Shown piece by piece: positions 19,046 through 28,454 of a stretch of 64,000 bases of DNA. The stretch is from an uncultured Prevotella sp. (GTDB taxonomy: Bacteria; Bacteroidota; Bacteroidia; Bacteroidales; Bacteroidaceae), in contig CAJOCR010000001.1 of NCBI GenBank assembly GCA_905236755.1, forward strand, positions 62,001 to 126,000, in the 5' to 3' direction. Under the pieces are notes generated by a model that saw only the letters and a list, made by a program, of their open reading frames with translations, was not told the DNA's origin and ran no database searches. The stretch's first letter is position 1; each line of letters opens with the position of its first letter. Position numbers and translations under genes: made by a program.

Positions 19046-20611
19046 TTACATTGGCATACATGCGTGCTTCTTAGCTGGGATAGACTCGCGCTTTGTTGCG
19101 AGCTGAGCCAAACCACGGCAGATGCGGAAACGTGTGTTGCGTGGTTCGATAACATCGTCGATGTAACCGAACTGTGCTGCCTGATATGGATTAGCGAAGA
19201 GGTCGGTGTACTCTTCTTCTTTCTCTGCGAGGAATGCCTTTACATCACCGCCCTGTTCCTTAACAGCCTTAGCTTCCTTAGCAGCAAGAACGGCAACAGC
19301 ACCACTTGCACCCATAACAGCAATCTCTGCTGATGGCCAAGCAAAGTTGAGGTCAGAACGAAGCTGCTTGCAGCCCATAACGATGTGACTACCACCATAG
19401 CTCTTGCGGAGTGTGATAGTAATCTTTGGAACTGTAGCCTCGCCATAAGCATAGAGAAGCTGTGCTCCGTGCTGGATAACAGCGTTGTACTCCTGACCTG
19501 TACCTGGAAGGAATCCTGGTACGTCAACGAGAGAAACGATTGGAATATTGAAAGCATCGCAGAAACGAACGAAACGTGCGCCCTTGCGACTTGCATTTAC
19601 GTCAAGTACACCAGCATAAGCTGAAGGCTGGTTAGCTACGATACCAACGCTCTGACCATTGAAACGAGCAAAACCAGTGATAATATTCTTAGCGAATTTA
19701 GGCTGTACCTCGAAGAACTCTCCGTTATCAGTAACAGCACCAATCACCTTATACATATCGTATGCCTGGTTTGGATCTTCTGGAATAATCTCGTTGAGCA
19801 TATCCTCCATGCGATCGATAGGATCGTTGCACTCTACACGTGGAGCCTCTTCTGTATTGTTAGATGGCAGGTAAGAGAGCAGAGTCTTGATAAGCTCGAA
19901 AGCCTCTTCTTCGGTTTTTGCTGTGAAATGTGTAACACCACTCTTAGAAGCGTGAACTGATGCACCACCAAGGTGTTCTGCATCAATGTCCTCACCAGTA
20001 ACAGTCTTAACAACCTTAGGACCTGTAAGGAACATATATGAAATACCCTCTGTCATGAGGATGAAGTCGGTAAGCGCAGGTGAATAAACTGCACCACCAG
20101 CACAAGGACCCATGATCATTGAAATCTGTGGGATTACACCAGAAGCGAGGATATTGCGCTCGAAAATCTCACCGTAACCAGCAAGTGATGAAATACCTTC
20201 CTGAATACGTGCGCCACCTGAGTCGTTCATACCGATAACAGGAGCACCCATCTTCATAGCCATGTCCATGACTTTGCAGATCTTCTGGCTCATAGTCTCA
20301 GAAAGTGAACCACCATTAACGGTGAAGTCCTGTGCATAAACATATACCAAGCGACCAGCGATAGTAGCAGAACCAGCTACAACGCCATCACCCAGATACT
20401 GCTTCTTCTCCATACCAAAGTTGTGACAACGATGGAGTTTGAACATATCATATTCCTCGAAACTACCTTCATCAACGAGCATTTCGATACGCTCACGAGC
20501 TGTATATTTACCACGTGCGTGCTGCTTTTCAATGGCTTTCTCACCACCTCCAAGACGAGCCTGCTCACGCTTAGCAATCAGCTCTTTAATCTTTTCAACT
20601 TGCTTACTCAT
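19046..20611 (-). CDS. mmdA: Acyl-CoA carboxyltransferase (methylmalonyl-CoA decarboxylase alpha / propionyl-CoA carboxylase beta)
   Basis: 521 residues with the two crotonase-like halves of the carboxyltransferase family. The N-half has HARGKYTARERIEMLVD, GMNDSGGARIQEG and MGPCAGGAVYSPA (oxyanion hole); the C-half has KGARFVRFCDAFNIP, VDVPGFLPGTGQE and the GASGAVAVL segment. It moves the carboxyl group between biotin and (methyl)malonyl-CoA/propionyl-CoA, the last step of succinate-propionate metabolism. First gene of the three-gene operon, behind two tandem promoters. Substrate preference and direction cannot be read from sequence. Confidence 0.9.
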   Translation of the reverse strand: MSKQVEKIKELIAKREQARLGGGEKAIEKQHARGKYTARERIEMLVDEGSFEEYDMFKLHRCHNFGMEKKQYLGDGVVAGSATIAGRLVYVYAQDFTVNGGSLSETMSQKICKVMDMAMKMGAPVIGMNDSGGARIQEGISSLAGYGEIFERNILASGVIPQISMIMGPCAGGAVYSPALTDFILMTEGISYMFLTGPKVVKTVTGEDIDAEHLGGASVHASKSGVTHFTAKTEEEAFELIKTLLSYLPSNNTEEAPRVECNDPIDRMEDMLNEIIPEDPNQAYDMYKVIGAVTDNGEFFEVQPKFAKNIITGFARFNGQSVGIVANQPSAYAGVLDVNASRKGARFVRFCDAFNIPIVSLVDVPGFLPGTGQEYNAVIQHGAQLLYAYGEATVPKITITLRKSYGGSHIVMGCKQLRSDLNFAWPSAEIAVMGASGAVAVLAAKEAKAVKEQGGDVKAFLAEKEEEYTDLFANPYQAAQFGYIDDVIEPRNTRFRICRGLAQLATKRESIPAKKHACMPM

Positions 20612-20645
20612 ATCTTTATATTGTTGATTTTTTCTTTTTTCCCGG

Positions 20646-20676
20646 CAAAGTTACGAAAAGTTGAGTGCAGAACAAA
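20646..20676 (-). promoter_or_regulatory. Proximal promoter of the biotin-enzyme operon
   Basis: On the minus strand: TTTG (20676-20673), 19 bp, TAACTTTG (20653-20646). It starts a leader of about 30 nt before the ATG at 20611. Confidence 0.75.
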
Positions 20677-20731
20677 AAGAATTCATTCTTTTTTTTATGC
20701 CGAAACGAAGTAACTTCGCACCCTTGGAGCG

Positions 20732-20763
20732 CAAAGATACTAAAAAACGAGAGGAAAGCCAAA
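20732..20763 (-). promoter_or_regulatory. Distal promoter of the biotin-enzyme operon
   Basis: On the minus strand: TTTG (20763-20760), 20 bp, TATCTTTG (20739-20732). It is a second start about 86 bp further upstream, back to back with the promoter of the DKNYY gene. Confidence 0.65.
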
Positions 20764-20767
20764 TTTA

Positions 20768-20799
20768 TTTGCGCCTTAAACAATTAAATTCTATATTTG
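20768..20799 (+). promoter_or_regulatory. Promoter of the DKNYY-repeat gene
   Basis: TTTG at 20768-20771, 20 bp, TATATTTG at 20792-20799. Only 4 bp separate its -33 element from that of the divergent promoter at 20732-20763, so binding of RNA polymerase to one side may exclude the other. Confidence 0.7.
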
Positions 20800-20831
20800 C
20801 ATACCAAATGCAATAACCTATATAATATCAT

Positions 20832-22273
20832 ATGGTACAAAAAACAACAGAAAGTTCTAATTTGAAAAGATTAGTTACTCGAATACTGGGTGGACAGCCA
20901 ACAAAATGTCAGAATGTATTTTTCTGGCTCATGATTCTTTCGCTTGCGTCATGGCCTATTTTCTTTTTCGGTTCTATTTTTATATTTGACGCTTCTTATC
21001 GTTCGACTATTGACGCAATAAGTAGATGGGGGATGGTACTGACAATATGGTTTTATCCATTATATTTGCTTCCATTAATAAGTTTGTCTTTTAGATTATC
21101 AAAACGTTTACGGGCAAAATTGTTTTTCTATCTATGCCCTTTGATCCCATTGTTTATATTCTTCTCGTTTTATAGTTTATTCTCAAGTGAATATGCTGAT
21201 TCGAAGCCTGAAGGGTATGATCCTTCGACTTTTATTTGTTTAGATGAAGGTTTTGCAAAAGATGTCAATAATGTATATTATTGTAATGAGATTCTAAAAG
21301 AAGCAGATCCCAAGTCTTTCCGTGTTATAAGTGAAGAATATTCTGCAGATAGTAGACATGTTTGGTACAGAGAACACATAATTGAAGGGGCGAATGCTGC
21401 ATCTTTTGCAGTATTAAAGAAAAAAATGAAAGATTATTTTGTTGAGATGGGGTATGATGGCCACGATTGTTATTTTCATGGTGACCCTCTTCATGTTGCA
21501 GATATGAATAGTTCAAATTGATAGACGAGAGCTGGGCTGTGGACCGTTATAATGTTTATTATATTGGAATAGAAGCTGAGCTAGGGAAAGACATTGTGCC
21601 TATTTGTGATTATCGTTCATTTAGAAGATTGAATCGTTTGTATGCAGCCGATGCTAAATGTGTTTATTATAAAAATAAAATAGTAAAGGGTGCCGACCCA
21701 AAAACGTTTGTCGTATTGGATGGTGGAAACGAATATGGACAAGATAAAAATCGTGTTTATTATGAAGACCGCGCAACAAACATAAGAAATCTCAAAACAT
21801 TGAAACATAAGAATATGGACAATAATCTTCTATGTAATGCTTTTCATACTGATGGTAAGATAGTATATAATTCAGAACTGATGCCAATGCCTGTCGGTAC
21901 TGATTTTGCAACTATTCGTAGAATAGAACTTGCTCGTAACTGGTATGCAGACAAAAACCGTGTTTATTATGAAAATCGTATTTTATATAAAGCCAAACCG
22001 CAGACATTAAAGATATTTCCAATATACTATGTATCAGAGGATTATGTGTCAAACAATAATTTAAATTCATGTTATTCTTTTGATGGTAATCATGTGTATT
22101 ATCTCGATTCTTTAATGCATGGAGTAGATGTTGCTTCTTTTATTTGTGGGTATGATTTTGTTGACTCTATTTCTTTTGCCTTTGATAAGAATAGATATTA
22201 TGAGGGAAAGCCTAATCCTCGACTTCAAAAACTGCGTCAAGGGAAAGTTAAGGTCGATAGCGGACATTATTAA
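20832..22273 (+). pseudogene. DKNYY-repeat membrane protein, split by a single-base frameshift
   Basis: Two frames describe one protein of about 480 residues. The first (20832-21521) has two membrane helices (about 36-58 and 66-90) and a third (about 100-118), then DKNYY-type repeats of the form D-x-x-x-V-Y-Y ... A-D-x-x-S-F-x-V-I. It ends at ADMNSSN. The second, overlapping frame (from 21518) resumes with LIDESWAVDRYNVYY and continues the repeats to the end. Adding one T at AGTTC, near 21510, would restore SFKLIDES, exactly the repeat consensus. No slippery heptamer is visible, so a real mutation or a base-calling error is likelier than programmed shifting. Function of the family is unknown. 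Confidence 0.75.
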
Positions 22274-22274
22274 A

Positions 22275-22360
22275 TTTGTGAGTTTACAAGTTTTCAGTAT
22301 TTTGTTCTAACTTACTAACTTATAAACTCACAAACATATAAATTTACCAACTCAAAACTT
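22275..22360. repeat. AT-rich AACTTATAAACTCACAAAC repeat
   Basis: Short variants of GTGAGTTTACAAG and of AACTTATAAACTCACAAAC face each other between the convergent DKNYY and dcu genes. An RNA hairpin acting as a weak bidirectional terminator is possible. It belongs to the same family as 7470 and 23946. Confidence 0.45.
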
Positions 22361-22362
22361 AC

Positions 22363-23838
22363 TTAGTAAAGACCGAGCACAAAGTGGAAAACATAGCTAA
22401 TACTAATACCAGCTATGGTAGATGTTACTATATGAATGAGGCCAGGTGCCATGAACGAGTGGTTAAGCAGGTATTTACCGATGATGGTAGTTCCTGACCT
22501 GTCGAAGTTCACGGTAGCAATATCTGATGGATAGTTAGGTATGAAGAAATATCCATATACAGATGGCATAACACCTATCAGAACCCATCCTTCTATACCT
22601 AGAGAGTATGCGAGTGGAAGCATACTTACTACAACGGCGCCTTGAGAATTAATGAGTACAGATACCATGAAGAATGCAATAGCTATTGACCACGGATGAC
22701 TTGAAACTAGATCTGTGAGTATTGCCTGCATCTCAGGTTTGTAGTTTGCAAAGTATGTATTACTCATCCATGCGATGCCATATATAGCTACAACAGCTAC
22801 CATACCATTCTGCCATACTGCTCCCTTAATTGCATCTTTTGGTTTTGCCTTACAGAATATAATCATTAATGCAGCCGCCATTATCATTATAATCTGTATT
22901 ACCACATTCATAGTGAGCTGTTTGGTTGCAAGTGTTGTTTCGCCTTCAAGCAGTATTCCTGTTGATGCTAATTGCTTAGCTGTCATAGTGACGTCACCAG
23001 CAAGGGTGATAGGTAGAGCACCTTCAACAGCCTTGACAGTGTTATATGCTGGCAGAACCTCAATACCCATCATCTTAAGTAATGATATTACGAGAATCAC
23101 AAATAAAGCAGCAAGGAAAATATAGACAGCTCTTTTGCTGTCTTTAGAAATCTCTTTATCAAGGGTTGTTGCTGTGTTTCCGTAGATATAAGCATATTGT
23201 ACAGGATCTTTTATTTTTGCCTGAAATTGTGGGTCGGCATTAAGATCAAGACCGCGATGCCAGCTATAGGCAACAGCCATTAGAATACCAATAATACAAG
23301 CTGGAATAGTTACCATTATTATTTGTACATTGGTAATATTGAAACCGTTATCTATTGATATTGCAGAGAAAGCAACAACTGCAGCAGCAATAGGCGAACA
23401 GGTGATACCTATCTGTGAAGCAATAGATGCAATAGCACAAGGACGTTCCGGGCGGATACCCTTCTTAAGTGCAATATCGCAGATTATAGGCATCAAAGTA
23501 TAAACCACATGTCCTGTTCCTACAAGAACTGTGAGGAAGAAAGTGGTGAATGGTGCCATAATAGTGATGCGGTCTGGATGTTTTCGTAGCATCTTTTCCG
23601 CTATTTGTATCATCCAGTCCATACCTCCCGATGCTTGTAGGATACCGGCACAGGTTACAGCTGCAATAATAATGTAGATAACATCTGTTGGTGGTTCTCC
23701 AGGCTTCAGATGAAAACAGAATACAAGTACGGCAAGTCCGATTCCGGATATTGCTCCGAGAGCTAATGAACCATAGCGTGCACCTACCCAAAGGGCCATA
23801 AGCACTACCAATAGCTCGATAATCATAGTAATTGTCAT
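22363..23838 (-). CDS. dcuB: Anaerobic C4-dicarboxylate transporter, DcuA/DcuB family
   Basis: 491 residues with 11-12 membrane segments. It exchanges fumarate, malate or aspartate for succinate during anaerobic fumarate respiration. Family signatures: GTGHVVYTLMPIICD and ITCSPIAAAVVAFS in the N-half, and GVMPSVYGYFFIPNYPSDIA near the C-terminus. An extra, largely hydrophilic insert of about 55 residues around 270-325 (GDVTMTAKQLASTG and repeats of TxATKQL) is longer than in E. coli Dcu proteins. It fits a succinate-producing fermenter. DcuA and DcuB cannot be told apart here. Confidence 0.9.
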   Translation of the reverse strand: MTITMIIELLVVLMALWVGARYGSLALGAISGIGLAVLVFCFHLKPGEPPTDVIYIIIAAVTCAGILQASGGMDWMIQIAEKMLRKHPDRITIMAPFTTFFLTVLVGTGHVVYTLMPIICDIALKKGIRPERPCAIASIASQIGITCSPIAAAVVAFSAISIDNGFNITNVQIIMVTIPACIIGILMAVAYSWHRGLDLNADPQFQAKIKDPVQYAYIYGNTATTLDKEISKDSKRAVYIFLAALFVILVISLLKMMGIEVLPAYNTVKAVEGALPITLAGDVTMTAKQLASTGILLEGETTLATKQLTMNVVIQIIMIMAAALMIIFCKAKPKDAIKGAVWQNGMVAVVAIYGIAWMSNTYFANYKPEMQAILTDLVSSHPWSIAIAFFMVSVLINSQGAVVVSMLPLAYSLGIEGWVLIGVMPSVYGYFFIPNYPSDIATVNFDRSGTTIIGKYLLNHSFMAPGLIHIVTSTIAGISISYVFHFVLGLY

Positions 23839-23898
23839 AGGTTTGTATTAATAATTAAATAATCTAATGCGATATAAACTCTAATTGTTATCTGCGCT

Positions 23899-23906
23899 CA
23901 AATATA
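23899..23906 (-). promoter_or_regulatory. Promoter -7 element of the dcu gene
   Basis: TATATTTG on the minus strand, 60 bp before the ATG at 23838. No convincing TTTG is seen at -33. Confidence 0.5.
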
Positions 23907-23945
23907 CAATTTATCCTTGAATGTTACTAATTTTTTTTGAAAAAA

Positions 23946-24070
23946 GTTTTGGTAAGTTTATTAGTTTTTGTGAGTTTATAAGTTTTTGAGTTCATGAGTT
24001 AAAACTAAATAACTGACAAACCCCTAACTTCTAACTCCTAACTCTTAATCCCTAACTTCTAACTCATAAT
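23946..24070. repeat. AT-rich inverted repeat between dcu and a small membrane gene
   Basis: The left arm consists of GTTTATAAGTTTTTGAG variants. The right arm consists of four imperfect copies of CTAACTTCTAACTCCTAA. No reading frame is seen in the surrounding 230 bases (23839-24070). Confidence 0.5.
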
Positions 24071-24265
24071 TCATTCCCTCCTCGTAAGAAGGTATTTGAG
24101 GAAGTAGGTTATGAGTATCAAAACGATGGTTATACCCACGAAGAGTGTAAAGCTCAAGACTTTGTTCTGCAGTCCGATAACGTTTTCAATTACGTTGGCT
24201 ACAAATAGTGACAGACCTATGAGTATGAGGTCGAGCCAGTTAATACCTTGTTTGTTGTTGTTCAT
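24071..24265 (-). CDS. Small membrane protein, two helices
   Basis: 64 residues from the ATG at 24265 (MNNNKQGINWLDLILIGLSL). Helices at about 10-30 and 36-58, ending in a basic tail LLTRRE. Not recognised. An ATG six codons upstream is also possible. It lies 30 bp after the clostripain-like gene on the same strand, so it is probably co-transcribed. Confidence 0.55.
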   Translation of the reverse strand: MNNNKQGINWLDLILIGLSLFVANVIENVIGLQNKVLSFTLFVGITIVLILITYFLKYLLTRRE

Positions 24266-24295
24266 AAAGTGAAGTGAATTCATAATTGTTAATGC

Positions 24296-25498
24296 TTAAT
24301 GCGAAGCCTTCCACCAACTTGTTTGCTCACGGGTGTTAACAATGTCGCTGTTGGTACTTGGATCGCTGATGGATAATCCTGAATATGTATTTACATCTTT
24401 AATCTTAAAGAACTGTCCATACTCTCCGTATGTTATAAATGCGCTGAAGACATATGGGGTGGTGTAGGTGTATGGAACAAGTCTATCTACAGCATTATTA
24501 AACCTACTCATAAGAGTCTCGTCGTTATTGGTGAGAGTTTTTACATAATCTCTCAGTTCATAAAAAGCATGGTTTCTGAAACCATCAAGATACTGTAGGC
24601 TGTTTCTTTGTTGTGTAGTAAGTGTAAAGCCTTGATTGTTAATGTCTTTCATTACGGCTGTAAGGTTATCAATCTGTGTACAGTCGATAACCGACAAGCA
24701 ACCAGAGTTGTTTGTGCCGTAGGTCTGTGAATTATAGTATTGTTTAAAAGCATTAATTATTCCCTGATAGTTTGGTGTGCCTAAAAGACTTTCCCATGCT
24801 AAGTTGTAAGGCATTCCTCGTGCCATTATTTCACTTGTTGATGCAATGAAATAATGTGTGGCATCTTTCAGGTAGTGAACGGTTTCAACACCTGCCATAT
24901 AGCAGTCGTCGAAGAGTATGTATTCGAACTTCTTGATATTAGATGTTATTACTGCCTCTGCAAAATCGTCAACATTGGTTTTGGTAGCTGCATTAGCGCC
25001 ACCAAAAGCACGTGATTCAGGAGAGAGCTCTTTGTCAACCCATCCAAGTCCGTGACAGCCAATAATCATTTGCCATGTGTTTGACTTGGTTACATCGTAT
25101 GCTTGATTGAGAATTGTGCGCAAACCGCTAACAGAAGTGATGTTTGGTAGTTCCTCGTAGTTTTCTCCGTAATGGTGTAGGGTGTTTACTTCAGTTTTCC
25201 CTCTGCGATAGTGCACCTCATACATATAAGCTTCGGTTTGACTTTCGCTAATAAACACGATAACGCGATTATTAGCAAATCCAGTCATCTTGCTGGCAGC
25301 ACTCTTTATGCTGTCTAAATTTTCCATCAGATAGTAATAAAGACTTCCGCTTTTTCCTCCGTTTTCATATCCACTCCAAGGGTAATACACAAAAACGGTG
25401 CGTGTTTCTGGATTCAGGGTTTCGGTATCGTCGTTCTCACATGATGCGAAACCTAAAATGATAATGCTAATATATAATAAGGTAAGTAGCTTTTGCAT
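24296..25498 (-). CDS. Clostripain-family (C11) cysteine peptidase, lipoprotein
   Basis: 400 residues. Lipoprotein signal with lipidated C20 (GFASC-ENDD), so it is anchored to the outer membrane. Catalytic pair of family C11: H149 in IIGCHGLGW and C199 in FDDCYMAG. After the catalytic fold comes a domain with YDVTKSN and FNNAVDRLVPYTYT segments. C11 peptidases cleave after Arg or Lys and are usually activated by self-cleavage. It probably degrades or trims surface or host proteins (inference). Encoded downstream of valS on the same strand, 71 bp away. Confidence 0.88.
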   Translation of the reverse strand: MQKLLTLLYISIIILGFASCENDDTETLNPETRTVFVYYPWSGYENGGKSGSLYYYLMENLDSIKSAASKMTGFANNRVIVFISESQTEAYMYEVHYRRGKTEVNTLHHYGENYEELPNITSVSGLRTILNQAYDVTKSNTWQMIIGCHGLGWVDKELSPESRAFGGANAATKTNVDDFAEAVITSNIKKFEYILFDDCYMAGVETVHYLKDATHYFIASTSEIMARGMPYNLAWESLLGTPNYQGIINAFKQYYNSQTYGTNNSGCLSVIDCTQIDNLTAVMKDINNQGFTLTTQQRNSLQYLDGFRNHAFYELRDYVKTLTNNDETLMSRFNNAVDRLVPYTYTTPYVFSAFITYGEYGQFFKIKDVNTYSGLSISDPSTNSDIVNTREQTSWWKASH

Positions 25499-25520
25499 AA
25501 GGGGTGGTTTTTAGTATTTA

Positions 25521-25558
25521 ATCCAGCAACTCAATGAATAATCATCGAGTCGCTGGAT
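25521..25558 (-). terminator. Hairpin after valS
   Basis: On the minus strand, ATCCAGCGACTC pairs with GAGTTGCTGGAT around an 11-nt loop. It lies 12 bp after the valS stop. Only a short TTAAAT follows, so it may be a weak terminator or an mRNA 3'-end stabiliser. Confidence 0.5.
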
Positions 25559-25569
25559 ATGTATAGTTA

Positions 25570-28278
25570 TTATTTGCTCTTTAATTCTTCGAGTTGTGCT
25601 TTCAGGGCAGCAATCTTCTCTACAGAGTCGCTTTCTTTCTTGCGCTCACGAGCAATGACTGCTTCTGGAGCATGAGCCACGAAGTTTTCGTTGCCCAACT
25701 TCTTGCGCACACCCATAAGGAAGCCCTCAAGGTGCTGAAGTTCTTTCTCGGCCTTTTCAATTTCAGCCTTTACATCGATAAGGTCACCAACAGGAACAGC
25801 AAACTCGTCGGTACCTACCATAAAGCCAGAAGCGTCAGCAGACTTTTCTGCTTCTGTAGTGAAGGTCTTGAGGTTAGCCATCTTGATGATAACGCTATTG
25901 AATGCTTCGAAGTTGTTCTGCTTGATAGCCTGAAGGTCGAGTGCTACCTTTGGTGCGATGTTCTTCTGGTTACGAACAGCACGTACACCAGCTACAATCT
26001 GCTTAACATTCTCGAAGTCGGCAAGCAACTTTGTTTCTTCGGCAGTAGGAGCGTCGAGCTTCAAGACTGCTGTCATGATGCTCTCGCCATCCTTACGGTC
26101 ATAGATGTGCTGCCAGAGTTCCTCTGTGATGAATGGCATGAATGGATGAAGCATTTCAAGAAGTGTCTCGAAGAACTTCAATGTTGCCTCGAAGGTTGTC
26201 TTATCCATTGGCTGAGCCTGTCCGTCAACGTATGCTGGCTTAATCATCTCGAGATACCAAGATGAGAACTCGTCCCAGAAGAGACGGTAAACAGTCATCA
26301 GAGCCTCAGAGATACGATACTGCTTGAATTGGTCTTCCATTGTCTGAGCAGCTTCCTTCAATTTAGCGTCGAACCATTTAACAGCCAGAGCTGATGCCTC
26401 AGGCTGAGCAATGTCAGCAGTCTGCCAACCCTGAACAAGACGGAAAGCGTTCCAGATCTTGTTGTTGAAGTTACGACCCTGCTCGCAGAGAGCCTCGTCG
26501 AAAAGAATATCGTTACCTGCAGGAGCTGCAAGCATCATACCCATACGAACACCGTCGGCACCATATTTCTCGATAAGACCGATTGGATCAGGAGAGTTAC
26601 CAAGACTCTTAGACATCTTTCTTCCAAGCTTATCGCGAACGATACCTGTGAAATACACGTGCTTGAAAGGCATCTTACCCTGATATTCGTAACCAGCCAT
26701 AATCATACGGGCAACCCAGAAGAAGATAATGTCTGGACCTGTTACGAGGTCGGCTGTTGGGTAGTAATAGTTTATTTCCTCATTGTTAGGATTGTTGATA
26801 CCGTCGAAGAGTGAGATTGGCCACAACCATGAAGAGAACCATGTGTCGAGAGCATCGTCATCACGACGCAACTGGTCTTTTGTGATGTTCTCGTAACCTT
26901 CCATCTTCTGTGCCTTAGCCAGAGCCTCGTCTTCGTTAAGGGCAACAACATATTTCTCAGAACCATCTTCTGTTGGCAAGAAATAAGCAGGGATTCTGTG
27001 ACCCCACCACAACTGACGGCTGATACACCAGTCCTGAATATTGTCGAGCCAGTTCTTGTATGTTGTCTTGTATTTAGCTGGATAGAACTGAATGTCATCG
27101 TCCATTACCGGTGGGAGAGCGATGTCAGCAAAGTGCTGCATCTTGAGGAACCACTGCATACAGAGGCGTGGCTCAACGGCTGTGTCGCTGTTACGCTCAG
27201 AGTAGCCCACCTTGTTGTCGTAGTCTTCAATCTTTTCCATAAGACCGGCAGCCTGCAGGTCTTTAGCTATCTGCTTGCGAACATCCATACGGTCCATACC
27301 AACATACATGCCAGCAGCCTCGCTGATAGTAGCATCAGGATTGAAGATGTCGATAGTTTCAAGGTTGTGCTTCTTACCAAGCATGTAGTCGTTGGTGTCG
27401 TGAGCAGGAGTAACCTTCAAACAACCTGTACCGAACTCAATATCTACATAACGGTCTTCGATAACAGGTATTTCGCGGCCTACCAATGGGACAATTACCT
27501 TATGACCCTTCAACCACTGGTTCTTAGGGTCTTTAGGGTTGATGCACATAGCTGTATCGCCCATGATTGTCTCAGGACGTGTAGTAGCAACTACAGCATA
27601 GTAACCTTTTTCGTCCTTGTGTACTACGTTGCCTTCAGCAGAAGTATCAACATTATCCTGATCAGCGAGGTAATACTTCAAGTTAAACAGGTGGCTCTTC
27701 TCATCACGATAGATAACCTCTTCGTTAGAAAGAGCAGTCTGAGCCTTTGGGTCCCAGTTAACCATACGAAGACCACGATAGATAAGGCCCTTGTCGTAAA
27801 GATCAACGAAAACCTTAAGTACGCTCTCTGAACGTTTCTCGTCCATAGTGAACGATGTACGATCCCAGTCGCAGCTTGCACCTAAACGACGCAACTGCTT
27901 GAGGATAATGCCTCCGTGCTCGTGTGTCCAGTCCCAAGCGTGCTCGAGGAACTGCTCACGTGTGAGGTCGCTCTTCTTGATACCCTGTTTTGCGAGTTTG
28001 TTTACTACCTTAGCCTCAGTAGCGATAGAGGCGTGGTCGGTACCAGGAACCCAACATGCATTCTTGCCCTCCATGCGAGCCTTGCGAACGAGGATGTCCT
28101 GGATAGTATTGTTCAGCATGTGACCCATGTGAAGCACACCAGTTACGTTTGGTGGAGGAATCACTACGGTATATGGCTCACGGCCATCTGGTTTAGAGCT
28201 GAATAGTTTGTTGTCCAGCCAGTACTGATACCATTTTGATTCCACTGCTTGTGGATCATACTTGCTTGCTAATTCCAT
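25570..28278 (-). CDS. valS: Valyl-tRNA synthetase
   Basis: Charges tRNA-Val; class I synthetase, 902 residues. HIGH motif as HMGH at 50-53 ([15 protein letters not shown]), KMSKS at 554-558 ([11 protein letters not shown]), a CP1 editing domain between them ([21 protein letters not shown]), an anticodon-binding domain, and a C-terminal coiled coil from about 835 ([20 protein letters not shown]). I chose the ATG at 28278 (MELASKYDP), where the family starts; the promoter lies between it and an earlier in-frame ATG at 28368. Confidence 0.97.
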   Translation of the reverse strand: MELASKYDPQAVESKWYQYWLDNKLFSSKPDGREPYTVVIPPPNVTGVLHMGHMLNNTIQDILVRKARMEGKNACWVPGTDHASIATEAKVVNKLAKQGIKKSDLTREQFLEHAWDWTHEHGGIILKQLRRLGASCDWDRTSFTMDEKRSESVLKVFVDLYDKGLIYRGLRMVNWDPKAQTALSNEEVIYRDEKSHLFNLKYYLADQDNVDTSAEGNVVHKDEKGYYAVVATTRPETIMGDTAMCINPKDPKNQWLKGHKVIVPLVGREIPVIEDRYVDIEFGTGCLKVTPAHDTNDYMLGKKHNLETIDIFNPDATISEAAGMYVGMDRMDVRKQIAKDLQAAGLMEKIEDYDNKVGYSERNSDTAVEPRLCMQWFLKMQHFADIALPPVMDDDIQFYPAKYKTTYKNWLDNIQDWCISRQLWWGHRIPAYFLPTEDGSEKYVVALNEDEALAKAQKMEGYENITKDQLRRDDDALDTWFSSWLWPISLFDGINNPNNEEINYYYPTADLVTGPDIIFFWVARMIMAGYEYQGKMPFKHVYFTGIVRDKLGRKMSKSLGNSPDPIGLIEKYGADGVRMGMMLAAPAGNDILFDEALCEQGRNFNNKIWNAFRLVQGWQTADIAQPEASALAVKWFDAKLKEAAQTMEDQFKQYRISEALMTVYRLFWDEFSSWYLEMIKPAYVDGQAQPMDKTTFEATLKFFETLLEMLHPFMPFITEELWQHIYDRKDGESIMTAVLKLDAPTAEETKLLADFENVKQIVAGVRAVRNQKNIAPKVALDLQAIKQNNFEAFNSVIIKMANLKTFTTEAEKSADASGFMVGTDEFAVPVGDLIDVKAEIEKAEKELQHLEGFLMGVRKKLGNENFVAHAPEAVIARERKKESDSVEKIAALKAQLEELKSK

Positions 28279-28314
28279 ATTGTTGTTTAATTTTTTATTT
28301 ATTGTTCTTTTTTG

Positions 28315-28346
28315 CAAAGGTACAAAGTTTTTTTCTTCTATACAAG
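28315..28346 (-). promoter_or_regulatory. Promoter of valS
   Basis: -7 TACCTTTG (28322-28315, minus strand), 20 bp spacer, then CTTG (28346-28343) as a 3-of-4 match to the -33 box. Divergent from the DUF3256 gene. Confidence 0.65.
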
Positions 28347-28417
28347 AATAAATTACTAATATGGTCAATAAATATGTTCACGCGTATGCGAAGAGGCATA
28401 TATTTTTCCGTTTGCTG

Positions 28418-28448
28418 TTTGGCGATAAGGAAAATATTTGTAAATTTG
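28418..28448 (+). promoter_or_regulatory. Promoter of the DUF3256 gene (near-leaderless)
   Basis: TTTG at 28418-28421, 19 bp, TAAATTTG at 28441-28448. The gene's ATG is at 28455, 6 bp after the -7 box, where transcription itself should begin, so the message would have almost no 5' leader. Confidence 0.7.
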
Positions 28449-28454
28449 CATGCT

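Noticed and set aside
21505..21521. Programmed frameshift in the DKNYY gene
   Set aside because: No slippery heptamer or downstream pseudoknot; a simple one-base loss explains the break.
26998..27831. 277-codon plus-strand frame antisense to valS
   Set aside because: Shadow of the valS coding sequence; it covers the conserved editing domain and has no family features.
28279..28368. 30-residue N-terminal extension of valS
   Set aside because: The promoter -7 box (28315-28322) would lie inside it, so those codons are not transcribed from that start.
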